Below are positions 51,301 through 61,797 of a DNA stretch of 64,000 nucleotides, piece by piece (position 1 is the first letter of the stretch; each line of letters starts with the position of its first letter). The translations under genes were made by a program, and so were the position numbers. Under the pieces are notes generated by a model. That model saw only the letters and a list, made by a program, of their open reading frames with translations. It had not been told where the DNA came from and searched no databases. This DNA is from Chitinimonas arctica (GTDB lineage Bacteria > Pseudomonadota > Gammaproteobacteria > Burkholderiales > Chitinimonadaceae): NCBI RefSeq assembly GCF_007431345.1, contig NZ_CP041730.1:2542001-2606000 (forward strand), written 5' to 3'.

Positions 51301-51774
51301 ATGATGCCGGACAGATCTATTTCTTATCCTCCGCGCGCGCGCGGGCCTATTTGCGGATTGTTGTGCGCTTTAATATTGACCGGGGCGCATGCCAATGCCG
51401 CTGCTCAGGCGGATATATGCGGGAATATCAAGAAAATCTTTCAATCCGGCAAGTACCCGCAATACGCTATTCCCTTTGAACAAATAGGTCTCGATCATGT
51501 CAGGTATGAGTTCGACCTGGACAAGAATGGCATAAAAGAATATCTCGAAGCCACTTGCGGACATTCGTCGGATGCGCAATGCGATATGAACCTGACCATG
51601 AATGGCAAGCAAGGCATTCAATTTTCATTGCCGGTAGGCATCCGGCTATTGGAAATAAATAACCGGGTATATATCGTGAATGGCATATCGATTTATGGCA
51701 ATGGTAAGGTGGAGTGGGGAAACTATACCGTGCACGGCGTATCGCCAAAAAGGCTGCGCGTAGTCTGTAAATAA
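51301..51774 (+). CDS. Small secreted protein, candidate immunity partner of the RTX lysozyme
   Basis: The 157-residue product has a basic N-terminus and a hydrophobic signal core (ICGLLCALILTGAHANAAA), so it should reach the periplasm. The mature part of about 125 residues has four Cys (possible disulphides), a DLDKNGIKE loop like a calcium site, and beta-rich segments (CDMNLTMNGKQGIQFSLP, RVYIVNGISIYGNGKVEWG). I do not recognise the family. Its stop is 20 bases before the RTX start, so the genes are co-transcribed. A periplasmic inhibitor of the neighbour's lysozyme-like domain is a reasonable inference, not shown. ATG 51301/51304 fits the signal peptide; upstream ATGs at 51259 and 51265 are alternatives. 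Confidence 0.6.
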   Translation: MMPDRSISYPPRARGPICGLLCALILTGAHANAAAQADICGNIKKIFQSGKYPQYAIPFEQIGLDHVRYEFDLDKNGIKEYLEATCGHSSDAQCDMNLTMNGKQGIQFSLPVGIRLLEINNRVYIVNGISIYGNGKVEWGNYTVHGVSPKRLRVVCK

Positions 51775-51794
51775 AACCAACAGGGAAAACTGAC

Positions 51795-54700
51795 TTGCTG
51801 ACTTATCGAAATCTTGCCCAGGCCGACTATACGAGTCTGGTGTCCCGCTTTATCAAGCTTACCGAAAGCTTGCATCAAACGGCCGTCAATATCGGCGACA
51901 GCAAGGCCACCATCGGATACGGGTACACGTTCAATCGAAATAATAACGTAGCGATTTGGACCACTTCCGGCATCCAGCTGACGGCTGCGCAATGGCAGGT
52001 CCTCAGAAATATCGATGCTGCCTCGAACGGGCAGAAGACCACGGTTGCGCTGACGTTCAACAGGACTTTGACCGCGGCGGAAGGTGACCTTTTGCTCGCC
52101 GCTGCCCTGCCAATTTTCGAAGCACCCGCCGACGCGCTGGGCATGCCCATGTCGTACGAGAAGGCTGCATTTGTCTCGGTGATGTACAACCGCGGGCAAA
52201 ATCGCGCCATGCCCGACTTTGCCAGCGCGATTACCGCGGCAAACCGGGCCGAAGCCTGGTTTCAACTTCGCTATAACGCGCTCGGCGCCACGGCGGCAAC
52301 ATTCAGAAATGGCGTTGCCAAACGGCGTTTTGTCGAAGCCGAGGTGTTTGGCTTGTCCGACGCTGGAGCAGGTGCGCCGTCTACCGCCGAAGCCCAGCAG
52401 ATCTACTCGATGCTGACCAAGCATCGCGCGGCGATCGTGGCCTATGAAGCGCTTTACGGGGCACCCGCCGATGGTACCCGTGCCGCGCGAAACATGATTG
52501 CGGAAGCGGGCACGGATGGCACGCTGACGGCAATCGCCACGCCTCGGACCCTGGTGGATTCGCTTAGCCCTGCGTACTCGGCTTTTATGGGGTGGGCCGA
52601 CGGCCTCAGGGGCTCGGTGGCACCCGGGATTGATCGCGGCATTATCAGCAACGCCGCCGCCATCTTTTTCCAGGGTAGCGATACCGAGGGCAAAACGCTC
52701 GATGCGCGTGTCGACGATGCGCGCAGCGGACAAAGCCTCAATAACAACCTGCTGGTGGGTGGTGCCGGTGCCGATAATCTCTTTGGCGGCAAGGGTAAGG
52801 ATTATCTGATCGGCGGAGCCGGCACCAATCAGCTTGATGGCGGCGATGACAACGATACCTTGGTCGGAGGCGCCGATACGGACAACATGCAGGGCGGCAA
52901 GGGCGAAGACAAGCTATACGGCGGCGACGGCGCCGACGAGATGCATGGCGGCGCCGAGAAGGACACGCTCTATGGCGGCCTGAAAAAGGACATGCTGTAT
53001 GGCGACGCCGGCGAAGACGAACTTCACGGCGACCAAGAGGGCGACGAGCTGTTCGGCGGCAAAGAGAAGGACAAGCTGTATGGCGACGACGGTGAGGATA
53101 CCCTTCACGGCGACGAAGGCAATGACGAACTATATGGCGGCAAGGACAAGGACACCCTCCATGGCGATGCCGGTGATGATTCCCTGTTCGGCGAAGCCGG
53201 CGACGACGAAATCCATGGCGGCAAGGACAAGGACAAGCTGACCGGCGATATCGGCAACGATACCTTGTTTGGCGACGACGGCGTGGACACCTTGTTCGGC
53301 GGAAATGACAAGGATGAGCTACGTGGCGGTAAGGACAAGGATGAGCTTTACGGCGAGCAAGGCAACGACACGCTATATGGCGACGAAGGCAACGACACGC
53401 TCGATGGGGGTGCCGGCATGGATACCTTGGAGGGCGGCGCCGACGACGATGAACTGAAAGGTGGCCTGGAGCGCGATATCCTCAAGGGCGACAAAGGTGC
53501 CGACACGTTGTACGGCGGCGATGGCAGGGATGCGCTCGAAGGGGGGGAGAACGACGACAAGCTGTACGGGGAGGTTGGCAACGACTGGCTCGAAGGCGGT
53601 GCCGGCAAGGACCGGATGGAAGGTGGCGCCGGCAACGACGTTTATGTAGCCGACAAGGACGACACCATCAGCGACGAGGATGGCAGCGGATCGGTACGCC
53701 TGGATCAAAGTGTCTTGACGGGCGGTAGCCGCAAGAAATCCGATCCCGAGAACATCTACAAGAGTAGCGATGGGCGCTTCACCTACACCCTGGCGGGCTC
53801 GACGCTGAAGGTCAATGGCTTGACCATCGAGAACTTCGCCAACGGCCGCTTGGGCATCAATCTGCGCACCGAGGAAGATAAGCCGCCCAAGCCCCCCAAG
53901 CCGGATATCCGCCCGCCGGAAAAGATCACATCCCCGATCGTGCTCGACCTCGACGGCGATGGCGTGGAAACGACCGCGCTGGGCGGGGCCTATTTCGACT
54001 TCGATGGTGATGGCTTCAGCGAAAAAACCAGTTGGGCCAGCCCGGACGATGGCTTGCTGGTCAACGATATCAATGGCGACGGCCTGATCAGCACCGGCAG
54101 GGAGCTGTTCGGCAACAACACCTTGCTGAAAAACGGCCAGCTTGCCGCCAACGGCTTCCAGGCCCTGGCCGAGCAGGACGACAACGGTGATGGCGTCATC
54201 GATGCCACGGATGCGGCCTACGGCACCCTGCGCGTCTGGCAGGACCTCAACGGCAATGGCCTGAGCGAAGCCGACGAACTGAAGACCCTGGCCGAAGCCG
54301 GCGTCAAATCCATCAGTACGGCCTATGCCAACTCCGACAAGATCGATGCGAACGGCAATGCCCACAAGCAGACTGCCGGTATCGAACTCAGCAATGGCCA
54401 GGCCTCGACAGCGGCCGACGTGTGGTTCCAGGTCGACGGCAGCGAACGCATAGACAACGGCCTGGTCGAGTTGTCCGACGAGGTGCTGGAGATGGCGAAT
54501 GCCCGTGGCTTCGGCGACGTGCATGATCTGCGGCAAGCCATGGTGCTAGACAGCGGTCTGAAGGGCCTGCTGGAGCAATACCTGGCCGAGTCCGACAGTA
54601 CCAAGCGCAGCGGTTTGCTTGACCTGCTGATCTATCGCTGGACCGGTTCGGCCAATGTCGATCCGAGGAGCCGCGACCCGCGGGCCTACTATGGTCACGT

Positions 54701-57700
54701 CATGGACGCCCGTCAGTTGGTCGCGCTGGAGCATCTGACCGCTTCTTCCTACCTGGGCACCTGGTGCTGGGGCGAGCGCGATCCCAATCCGCATGGTGCA
54801 GCCGCACCGTTGCTGATCGCCGAATACCTCAAGTTCAAGCGCTACACCAATGCGCAATTGCTGGTGCAGACCGAGTTCGCCCCGGAGTTCAAGGAGCTGC
54901 TCCCTTACTTCGGTTCCTACTCCGACGGCATCATCTGCAATTGGGACAAGCTGGAGGCGACCTGCGAGTCGCTGTACCAGGCCGGTCGCTCGGAACGGAT
55001 ATTGTCCCTCATCACCATATTGAATGACCTGGGCACATATTCCGGTACCTATGAACTGGAAAAACTGGCGCAGTTCAAGCAGATCGCCTTGACCAACGCC
55101 GATCTGGCACCCTACTTCGACGTCACGAACATCGTGGGCTCGACCGCCGACGATACTTTGTTCGGTGTAAACGAAGGTAGCCGCTTCTATGCCCAGGAAG
55201 GCAACGATCGCCTGTATGGTCAGCGGAGCAGCGATACCTACCATCTCGGCAAGGGCCACGGTGCGGATACCGTGCTCGACGCGGGCGGCATCGACCAAAT
55301 CGTATTCGGCAGCGGCATCGCCCAAACGGACCTGGTCCTGTCCCGCAATATCTCCACGGTCTGGATCAAGATCAAGAACGCAGATGGCGTTATTGCGGCC
55401 TCGGTACAGTTGGACAATTTCTTTGACTTCGACGGTGTGGTAAGCAGCGGCGCTATCGAAAAATTCGTGTTTGCCGACCATAGCAGCCTGGAACTGCCAC
55501 AAATCCTGGCCATTCTGAATGCATCCGCCGCATCGGCCGGCGATGACATGATATTCGGCAGTCCCACCAACGATAGCCTGGCGGGCCTGGCCGGCAACGA
55601 CTCGCTGCAGGGTTTGCGCGGCGACGACCAGTTGTCCGGCAATGAAGGCAACGATCTGCTCGGTGGCGATGATGGCGATGATCTGCTCGATGGCGGTGCC
55701 GGCAACGACACCTTGATCGGCGGGCGTGGCAACGACACCTACCTGTTCTCGGCAGGCCACGGCAACGACGAAATCAAGAATTCAGCGATCGGCGGCAGCT
55801 CGCTGGACATTGTCCGCTTCGATGCAAGCGTTTCCAAGGACACGCTGCAAGTCAGCCGCACCGGCGCTGATCTAATAATCAAGACCAGTGCCAGCGACAG
55901 CATCAAGGTTGCAGACTTCTTCAGCGCCAGCGATCTTGGCTCGGCTGCTCTTGAACAGATCGTGTTCGCCGATGGCACCGTGTGGGAGATTGCCGATATC
56001 AAGCGTCTGGTGACGCAGGGCGGTGCCGGCAACGACTCGATCGTCGGCTATGACAGCAATGATCAACTGAATGGCTTTGGTGGCGCCGACACGCTCCTCG
56101 GTAATGACGGCGACGATATCCTGTCGGGCGCCGAGGGCGCCGATAGTGTCCGTGGCGGTGAAGGCAACGATGTGCTGTTTGGCGGCGCGGATGGCGATAA
56201 GCTGGTCGGCGACGATGGTAATGACACGCTGGATGGCGGAGATGGCGGCGACCTGATGACCGCCGGGCTCGGCGACGACAGCCTGATCGGCGGCATCGGC
56301 GATGACATGCTGCATGGCGAGTCGGGCCGTGACACGCTGGTAGCCGGCGATGGCGATGACCTGCTGTTTGGCGACGTCGGCGACGATTTCCTTGCCGGCG
56401 GCAAAGGCACCGACAAGCTCGACGGTGGACGCGGCGCCAACAGCTATCTGTTTGCCAAGGGCGATGGCGTGGATACCATCGTCGATGGCTATGAAGGCCA
56501 GATCACCATTTACTTGGCCGATCTGCCGCTAGACGAATTGATTTTCCGCCGTGACGGCAACAATCTGACCGTGGGCTTCAACGGCAGCCCCACCGATCTG
56601 CTGGCGCTAAGCGGTTTCTTCTCGGGTGAAACACCGCGGTCCGGTATCCGCATCAGCCATCAAAACGGAGACGAGCAGCTGTTGGACCCCGCACAGTTGC
56701 TGCTGCGGACGCTGGATGGAACGGAAGGCAACGACACCATCCATGCCTTCTCGTCCGACGACAAGATCCTGGTACGGGGCGGCGATGACCTCGTCAATGC
56801 GGGTGCCGGCAACGACACCGTCGAGGGTGGAGCCGGCAATGACCGTATCCACGCCGGCGAGGGTAACGATCTGCTCGACGGTGGCGATGGCGACGATGCG
56901 CTGTATGCAGAGGCCGGTGACGACAGCCTGCATGGCGGCCTAGGCAATGACAGCCTCTACGGCTACGACGGCGCCGATCTGCTGAACGGCGGTGTAGGCG
57001 ACGACCTGCTGGATGGGGGCGCCGGCGATGACCAGCTCGATGGCGGCGAGGGGCGCGATACGCTGAACGGCGGCTACGGTGCAAACCGGCTCGATAGCGG
57101 CGCCGGCGACGACCTTGTCTCGGCCGGCGACGGCGACGATACGATCAACAGCGGTGAAGGCAATGACACCGTGACCGCCGGTGCCGGCGTAAACCGACTC
57201 GATGGTGGTGCAGGCGACGACCGGATCTCGGCCTACGATGGCGCCGACACGATTATCGGCGGCACGGGCAACGACACCATCGATGCGGGCAATGGCAACA
57301 ACCAGCTCGATGGTGGCGCGGGCGACAACAAGGTCACCAGTGGCGGCGGCAACGACACCCTGCTGGCCGGCGAGGGGCATGACCTGCTGCAGGCAGGCGC
57401 GGGCGACGATCTGATCGATGCCGGCCAGGGCAACGACACAGTGGAAGGCGGCGATGGCGACGACCAGTACACGTTCGCCGCCGGCGCCGGAACCGATCTG
57501 CTGCGCGACACCGGCGGCGCCGATAAGATCGTGCTCAGCGGCGTCAATCCGCAAGATCTGCTGTTGCGCCGCGATGGCCAGGATCTGCTGATCACGAATC
57601 TGCTGACCGGCGACCAGCTCCGTATCGAGGCACAGTTCTCGACCATCGCCAATATGCCGAGCACCAACGGAGTGGAAAGCCTGCAGTTCGGCGAGGGTAC

Positions 57701-60700
57701 CGTCTGGGACTATGACGCGATCAAGCTGCAAGCGATCAAGACTGGCGATGGCGCGGACGTCGTCTTTGCCCATGCCGAAGATGAACAGATAGACGGACAG
57801 GCCGGCGACGACCAGCTCTACGGTCAAGACGGTAACGACGAGTTGAGCGGCGGCCTGGGCGGCGATCTGCTCGATGGCGGCAGGGGTAATGACCACCTGC
57901 ATGGCGGCGCCGGTGCGGATACATTGTATGGCCGGGACGACAACGATCTGATGTATGGCGGGGAGGATACCGACCTGCTCGACGGCGGCAGTGGCAACGA
58001 CACCCTTCAGGGCGGGACAGGCGCCGATACGTTGCTCGGCGATGGTGACGACGACCAGCTCAGCGGCGACGAAGGCAATGACAGCTTGGCTGGCGACTGG
58101 GGCAATGACCAGCTGGCGGGGGGGGGCGATGAGGACACGCTATCCGGTGGCGACGGTAGCGACACCTTGTCCGGCGATACCGGCAACGACCTGCTGCAAG
58201 GCGACAGCGAAGACGACCGGCTCGACGGTGGTGAAGGCAACGACACCCTGTTTGGCAACAGCGGCGCCGACACCCTGCTGGGTGGCGCCGGCGACGACGA
58301 GCTGACCGCCTCCGACGACGTCTGGCAGCGCGATGGCAACACCTTGGAAGGTGGTGCCGGCAACGACACCCTGTACGGCTCCTACGGCGACGACACCTAT
58401 GTGTTCAACCTGGGCGACGGCAAGGATCTGTTGATCGAAACGCGCCATGACCAGGCTTTCAACAATATCGATGCCTCGCAGGACACCCTGGTATTCGGCG
58501 CCGGCATCGTCCTGGCCGATATGGGCTTCTTCCGCATCGGCAGCGATCTGATCATCCGCCATAGCAATGGCGCGGACGAAATCACCGTGCAGAACTGGTT
58601 CGGCAATATCGCCACCGACCATTTCAAGCTCGACAGCGTGGTCTTCGATGGCGGCACCACGCTGGATATCGACGCGCTCGAAGCCCGCGTGATCACCTTG
58701 GGTAGCGCCGAAGCCGAAACCCTGATGGGCTACCGTGGCAATGCCGACGATATCCGCGCCGGCGCCGGCAACGACAAGGTGTTCGGCTTCAGCGGCGACG
58801 ACAAGCTGTATGGCGAAGACGGCGACGACACCGTGATGGGCGGCAATGGCATCGCCGGCCAGACCGGCGACGATAGCCTGTACGGCGGTGCCGGCCGCGA
58901 TAACCTGTTCGGCGAAGACGGCAACGACGTCCTGATGGGCGAGGCCGGCAACGACTACCTCGACGGCGGGCTGGGCGACGACCTGCTACGCGGCGGTGCC
59001 GACCAAGACCAACTGACGGGCGCAGCCGGCAACGACAGCCTGTTCGGCGAAGCGGGCGACGACAAGTACACCTACCAGCCGGGCCAGGGCCAGGACGTGA
59101 TCGACAACAGCGGTGGCGGCAATGACGGCCTGTTCTTCGGCGTCAGCCCCGAGCGGATCGGTTTCAGCCGCGACGGCGACGACCTGCTGGTGTCGGTGGA
59201 CAAGGATCCTAGCCAGTCGGTGCGGGTGATCAAGCACTTCCTCGGTGGCGACTACGCCATCGATTACGTGCAACCATCCAGCGGCTTTATGCTGGACACC
59301 GTCCGCATCAACCAGATCGTCGCCGCCGCCGAGTTCGGCGGCCGCTACGACACGGTGATCGACGGCGCCGCCACGGCCGACCAGCTGAACGGCACCAGCG
59401 GCAAGGACCTGATCCGCGGCTTCGCCGGCAAGGACAAGCTGTTCGGCATGGAAGGCAACGATATGCTGCAAGCCGGCGACGGCGATGACTACCTCGACGG
59501 CGGGGCCGGCAACGACAGCCTGGAAGGCGGCGCCAACGACGACCAGCTGAGCGGCGGCGAAGGCGACGACCAACTGCAGGCCGGTGCCGGCAACGACAAG
59601 TACGTCTTCACCGGCAACTGGGGCAAGGACGTGATCGACAATGCCGGCGGCGGCAGCGACTGGCTGTTCTTCTCCGAACTGGAAAAGGCCCAGCTGAGCT
59701 TCAAGCAGGAAGGCCAGGACCTGCTCATCGGCGTGGTGGGCGATGCCAACCGCACGGTACGGGTACTGAACCACTTCAGCGGTGGCGCAGCGGCCATTGC
59801 CTATGTGCAACCGAAGAGCGGCAACGCCCTGTCGGCAGCCGATATCGCCACCTTGCTAGGCGGCGGTAGCGGCGGTGGCACCATCACCGGTACGGCCGGC
59901 AACGACAATCTGTCGGGCACCGCCCAAGCCGACCTGATGGCCGGCGGCAACGGCAACGACACCCTGTTCGGCCAGGCCGGCAACGACACGGTGCGCGGTG
60001 AAGTCGGCGACGACTACCTCGACGGCGGCGCCGGTAACGACAGCCTGGAAGGCGGTACCGGCAAGGACCAATTGACCGGCGGCGAAGGCGACGACCGACT
60101 GCTGGGCGGCAGCGAAGACGACAAGTACGTCTTCACCGGCAACTGGGGCAAGGACGTCATCGACAATACCGGCGGCGGCAGCGACTGGCTGTTCTTCTCC
60201 GAACTGGAAAAAGCCCAGCTGAGCTTCAAGCAGGAAGGCCAGGACCTCGTCATCGGCGTGGTGGGCGATGCCAACCGCACGGTACGGGTGCTGAACCACT
60301 TCAGTGGTGGCGCAGCGGCCATCGCCTATCTGCAACCGAAGAGCGGCAACGCCCTGTCGGCGGCCGATATCGCCCGACTCCTGCCGGTCGATCCGAATCC
60401 GCCTACGCCCGGTACCGGCGGCAGCGGCCCGGCCAACCCGGCCGACTTCAACCAGGTCAAGGACGGCACCGCCAATGCCGACCAACTGAGCGGCGCGAGC
60501 GGCAAGGACCTGCTGCGCGGCCTGGGTGGTGACGACCAGCTGTTCGGCGGTGCCGGCAATGACCGTCTGGAAGGCGGCGATGGCAACGACTACCTGTCCG
60601 GCGGCTACGGCAGCGGCAATAGCGGCGACGACCTGCTGATCGGTGGGGCCGGCGACGACCAGTTGAACGGCGAAGACGGCAACGACCGGCTGGAAGGGGG

Positions 60701-61739
60701 CGCGGGCAACGACAGCTATGTGTTCGACGGCGCCTCGCAAGACGTCATCGACAACAGCGGCGGCGGCAGCGACGGCCTCTTCCTGGCCGACGGCATCGGC
60801 GCCGCCCGCCTCAGCTTCCAGCGCGACGGCGACGACCTGCTGGTGGTGGTGGACAAGCAGCTCACGACGTCCCTCCGCGTGCTCAAGCACTTCAAGGGCG
60901 GCGAGATGGCCATTGCCTATGTGCAGCCCAGCGGCGGCAATATGTTCACCGCCGCGACCATCGCGCAGATGGTGGCCGCGCAAACCATCCCGGGCGGCTA
61001 CGAGACCCTGCAGGACGGCGACGCCAACGGCAACAAGCTGACCGGCGCGGCAAGCCGCGACCTGCTGCGCGGCCTGGGCGGCGACGACACCCTGTTCGGC
61101 GGGCTGGGCAACGACCGGCTGGAAGGCGGCGACGGCAATGACTACCTATCGGGTGGTTACGGCAATGTCGCCAACACCGGCGACGATATCCTGGTCGGCG
61201 GCGCCGGCAGCGACACCCTCAACGGCGAAGATGGCAAAGACCGGCTGGAAGGCGAAGCCGGCAATGACTTCTATATGCTGGCCAAGGGTGCCGGCGCCGA
61301 CGTCATCAAGGACTTCGACGCCACCGCCAACAACAGCGACACGGTGCAGTTCAAGGACGTGAAGTCGACCGAAGTGACGGCGGTGCAAAAGGCCGGCGTC
61401 AACCTGGTGCTGAAGTACGGCGCGACCGACCAGCTGACGGTGGAGAACTACTTCGACGCCACCAATGCGGTCGCCTACCGGGTGGAACGGTTCACCTTCA
61501 GCGACAGCGTGGTCTGGACCAACACCCAGATCCAGGCCAAGGCGGTCACGGTGGCGGGCTTGCAAGCCGCCGCGCTGCCACGGCCGCCGATGGTGGAGAC
61601 GGTGTCGGTGGACCAGCAGCTGGCCAGCCTGGTCAGCGCCATGGCGGGTTTCTCGCCGATGGATGCGGCCCAATGGCAGCAGACCGTGCCGGGGCATGAA
61701 ATGCATGTGCCGCTGATGACAGCGAATCGCTTGATGTAA
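51795..61739 (+). CDS. Giant RTX protein (3314 aa) with N-terminal lysozyme-like domain
   Basis: Residues 1-190 resemble phage-type lysozyme (GH24/pesticin): Glu24 in FIKLTESLHQ and Thr39 in KATIGYGYTF keep the 15-residue Glu-Thr spacing of T4 lysozyme, and YEKAAFVSVMYNRGQN matches the core helix; the Asp position is not conserved (Ile33, with Asp35 nearby). Residues 310-620 are Lys/Asp-rich RTX nonapeptides. About 713-870 is the RTX-associated module SPIVLDLDGDGVETTAL with EF-like DxDGDG loops. A helical part follows to about 1100, then long RTX blocks (GGxGNDxLxGG) alternating with beta modules. The tail of about 120 residues has the type I secretion character. No signal peptide; calcium-driven folding outside the cell is expected. 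The start is TTG with CAGGGA upstream. No T1SS genes are in the window. Confidence 0.9.
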   Translation: MLTYRNLAQADYTSLVSRFIKLTESLHQTAVNIGDSKATIGYGYTFNRNNNVAIWTTSGIQLTAAQWQVLRNIDAASNGQKTTVALTFNRTLTAAEGDLLLAAALPIFEAPADALGMPMSYEKAAFVSVMYNRGQNRAMPDFASAITAANRAEAWFQLRYNALGATAATFRNGVAKRRFVEAEVFGLSDAGAGAPSTAEAQQIYSMLTKHRAAIVAYEALYGAPADGTRAARNMIAEAGTDGTLTAIATPRTLVDSLSPAYSAFMGWADGLRGSVAPGIDRGIISNAAAIFFQGSDTEGKTLDARVDDARSGQSLNNNLLVGGAGADNLFGGKGKDYLIGGAGTNQLDGGDDNDTLVGGADTDNMQGGKGEDKLYGGDGADEMHGGAEKDTLYGGLKKDMLYGDAGEDELHGDQEGDELFGGKEKDKLYGDDGEDTLHGDEGNDELYGGKDKDTLHGDAGDDSLFGEAGDDEIHGGKDKDKLTGDIGNDTLFGDDGVDTLFGGNDKDELRGGKDKDELYGEQGNDTLYGDEGNDTLDGGAGMDTLEGGADDDELKGGLERDILKGDKGADTLYGGDGRDALEGGENDDKLYGEVGNDWLEGGAGKDRMEGGAGNDVYVADKDDTISDEDGSGSVRLDQSVLTGGSRKKSDPENIYKSSDGRFTYTLAGSTLKVNGLTIENFANGRLGINLRTEEDKPPKPPKPDIRPPEKITSPIVLDLDGDGVETTALGGAYFDFDGDGFSEKTSWASPDDGLLVNDINGDGLISTGRELFGNNTLLKNGQLAANGFQALAEQDDNGDGVIDATDAAYGTLRVWQDLNGNGLSEADELKTLAEAGVKSISTAYANSDKIDANGNAHKQTAGIELSNGQASTAADVWFQVDGSERIDNGLVELSDEVLEMANARGFGDVHDLRQAMVLDSGLKGLLEQYLAESDSTKRSGLLDLLIYRWTGSANVDPRSRDPRAYYGHVMDARQLVALEHLTASSYLGTWCWGERDPNPHGAAAPLLIAEYLKFKRYTNAQLLVQTEFAPEFKELLPYFGSYSDGIICNWDKLEATCESLYQAGRSERILSLITILNDLGTYSGTYELEKLAQFKQIALTNADLAPYFDVTNIVGSTADDTLFGVNEGSRFYAQEGNDRLYGQRSSDTYHLGKGHGADTVLDAGGIDQIVFGSGIAQTDLVLSRNISTVWIKIKNADGVIAASVQLDNFFDFDGVVSSGAIEKFVFADHSSLELPQILAILNASAASAGDDMIFGSPTNDSLAGLAGNDSLQGLRGDDQLSGNEGNDLLGGDDGDDLLDGGAGNDTLIGGRGNDTYLFSAGHGNDEIKNSAIGGSSLDIVRFDASVSKDTLQVSRTGADLIIKTSASDSIKVADFFSASDLGSAALEQIVFADGTVWEIADIKRLVTQGGAGNDSIVGYDSNDQLNGFGGADTLLGNDGDDILSGAEGADSVRGGEGNDVLFGGADGDKLVGDDGNDTLDGGDGGDLMTAGLGDDSLIGGIGDDMLHGESGRDTLVAGDGDDLLFGDVGDDFLAGGKGTDKLDGGRGANSYLFAKGDGVDTIVDGYEGQITIYLADLPLDELIFRRDGNNLTVGFNGSPTDLLALSGFFSGETPRSGIRISHQNGDEQLLDPAQLLLRTLDGTEGNDTIHAFSSDDKILVRGGDDLVNAGAGNDTVEGGAGNDRIHAGEGNDLLDGGDGDDALYAEAGDDSLHGGLGNDSLYGYDGADLLNGGVGDDLLDGGAGDDQLDGGEGRDTLNGGYGANRLDSGAGDDLVSAGDGDDTINSGEGNDTVTAGAGVNRLDGGAGDDRISAYDGADTIIGGTGNDTIDAGNGNNQLDGGAGDNKVTSGGGNDTLLAGEGHDLLQAGAGDDLIDAGQGNDTVEGGDGDDQYTFAAGAGTDLLRDTGGADKIVLSGVNPQDLLLRRDGQDLLITNLLTGDQLRIEAQFSTIANMPSTNGVESLQFGEGTVWDYDAIKLQAIKTGDGADVVFAHAEDEQIDGQAGDDQLYGQDGNDELSGGLGGDLLDGGRGNDHLHGGAGADTLYGRDDNDLMYGGEDTDLLDGGSGNDTLQGGTGADTLLGDGDDDQLSGDEGNDSLAGDWGNDQLAGGGDEDTLSGGDGSDTLSGDTGNDLLQGDSEDDRLDGGEGNDTLFGNSGADTLLGGAGDDELTASDDVWQRDGNTLEGGAGNDTLYGSYGDDTYVFNLGDGKDLLIETRHDQAFNNIDASQDTLVFGAGIVLADMGFFRIGSDLIIRHSNGADEITVQNWFGNIATDHFKLDSVVFDGGTTLDIDALEARVITLGSAEAETLMGYRGNADDIRAGAGNDKVFGFSGDDKLYGEDGDDTVMGGNGIAGQTGDDSLYGGAGRDNLFGEDGNDVLMGEAGNDYLDGGLGDDLLRGGADQDQLTGAAGNDSLFGEAGDDKYTYQPGQGQDVIDNSGGGNDGLFFGVSPERIGFSRDGDDLLVSVDKDPSQSVRVIKHFLGGDYAIDYVQPSSGFMLDTVRINQIVAAAEFGGRYDTVIDGAATADQLNGTSGKDLIRGFAGKDKLFGMEGNDMLQAGDGDDYLDGGAGNDSLEGGANDDQLSGGEGDDQLQAGAGNDKYVFTGNWGKDVIDNAGGGSDWLFFSELEKAQLSFKQEGQDLLIGVVGDANRTVRVLNHFSGGAAAIAYVQPKSGNALSAADIATLLGGGSGGGTITGTAGNDNLSGTAQADLMAGGNGNDTLFGQAGNDTVRGEVGDDYLDGGAGNDSLEGGTGKDQLTGGEGDDRLLGGSEDDKYVFTGNWGKDVIDNTGGGSDWLFFSELEKAQLSFKQEGQDLVIGVVGDANRTVRVLNHFSGGAAAIAYLQPKSGNALSAADIARLLPVDPNPPTPGTGGSGPANPADFNQVKDGTANADQLSGASGKDLLRGLGGDDQLFGGAGNDRLEGGDGNDYLSGGYGSGNSGDDLLIGGAGDDQLNGEDGNDRLEGGAGNDSYVFDGASQDVIDNSGGGSDGLFLADGIGAARLSFQRDGDDLLVVVDKQLTTSLRVLKHFKGGEMAIAYVQPSGGNMFTAATIAQMVAAQTIPGGYETLQDGDANGNKLTGAASRDLLRGLGGDDTLFGGLGNDRLEGGDGNDYLSGGYGNVANTGDDILVGGAGSDTLNGEDGKDRLEGEAGNDFYMLAKGAGADVIKDFDATANNSDTVQFKDVKSTEVTAVQKAGVNLVLKYGATDQLTVENYFDATNAVAYRVERFTFSDSVVWTNTQIQAKAVTVAGLQAAALPRPPMVETVSVDQQLASLVSAMAGFSPMDAAQWQQTVPGHEMHVPLMTANRLM
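59601..59849 (+). repeat. Near-identical direct repeat R1 inside the RTX gene
   Basis: This 249-base block (encoding YVFTGNWGKDVIDN through to ALSAADIA) recurs at 60126-60374 with only a few base changes. Offset is 525 bases (175 codons), so recombination between copies would stay in frame. Confidence 0.9.
60126..60374 (+). repeat. Near-identical direct repeat R2 inside the RTX gene
   Basis: Second copy of the 249-base block at 59601. More diverged relatives of the same module lie near 59060-59330 and 60715-60975. Confidence 0.9.
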
Positions 61740-61760
61740 GACAGCAACGAAGCAAATGAG

Positions 61761-61789
61761 CCCGGACCAAAAGTTGGTCCGGGTTTTTT
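61761..61789 (+). terminator. Rho-independent terminator of the RTX gene
   Basis: A 10-bp perfect stem CCCGGACCAA / TTGGTCCGGG with an AAG loop is followed by TTTTTT, 21 bases after the RTX stop. Confidence 0.9.
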
Positions 61790-61797
61790 AATCTGCG

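Noticed and set aside
52750..61300. CRISPR-like array suggested by many short direct repeats
   Set aside because: The repeats are glycine-aspartate nonapeptide codons inside one open frame, with no spacers and no cas genes.
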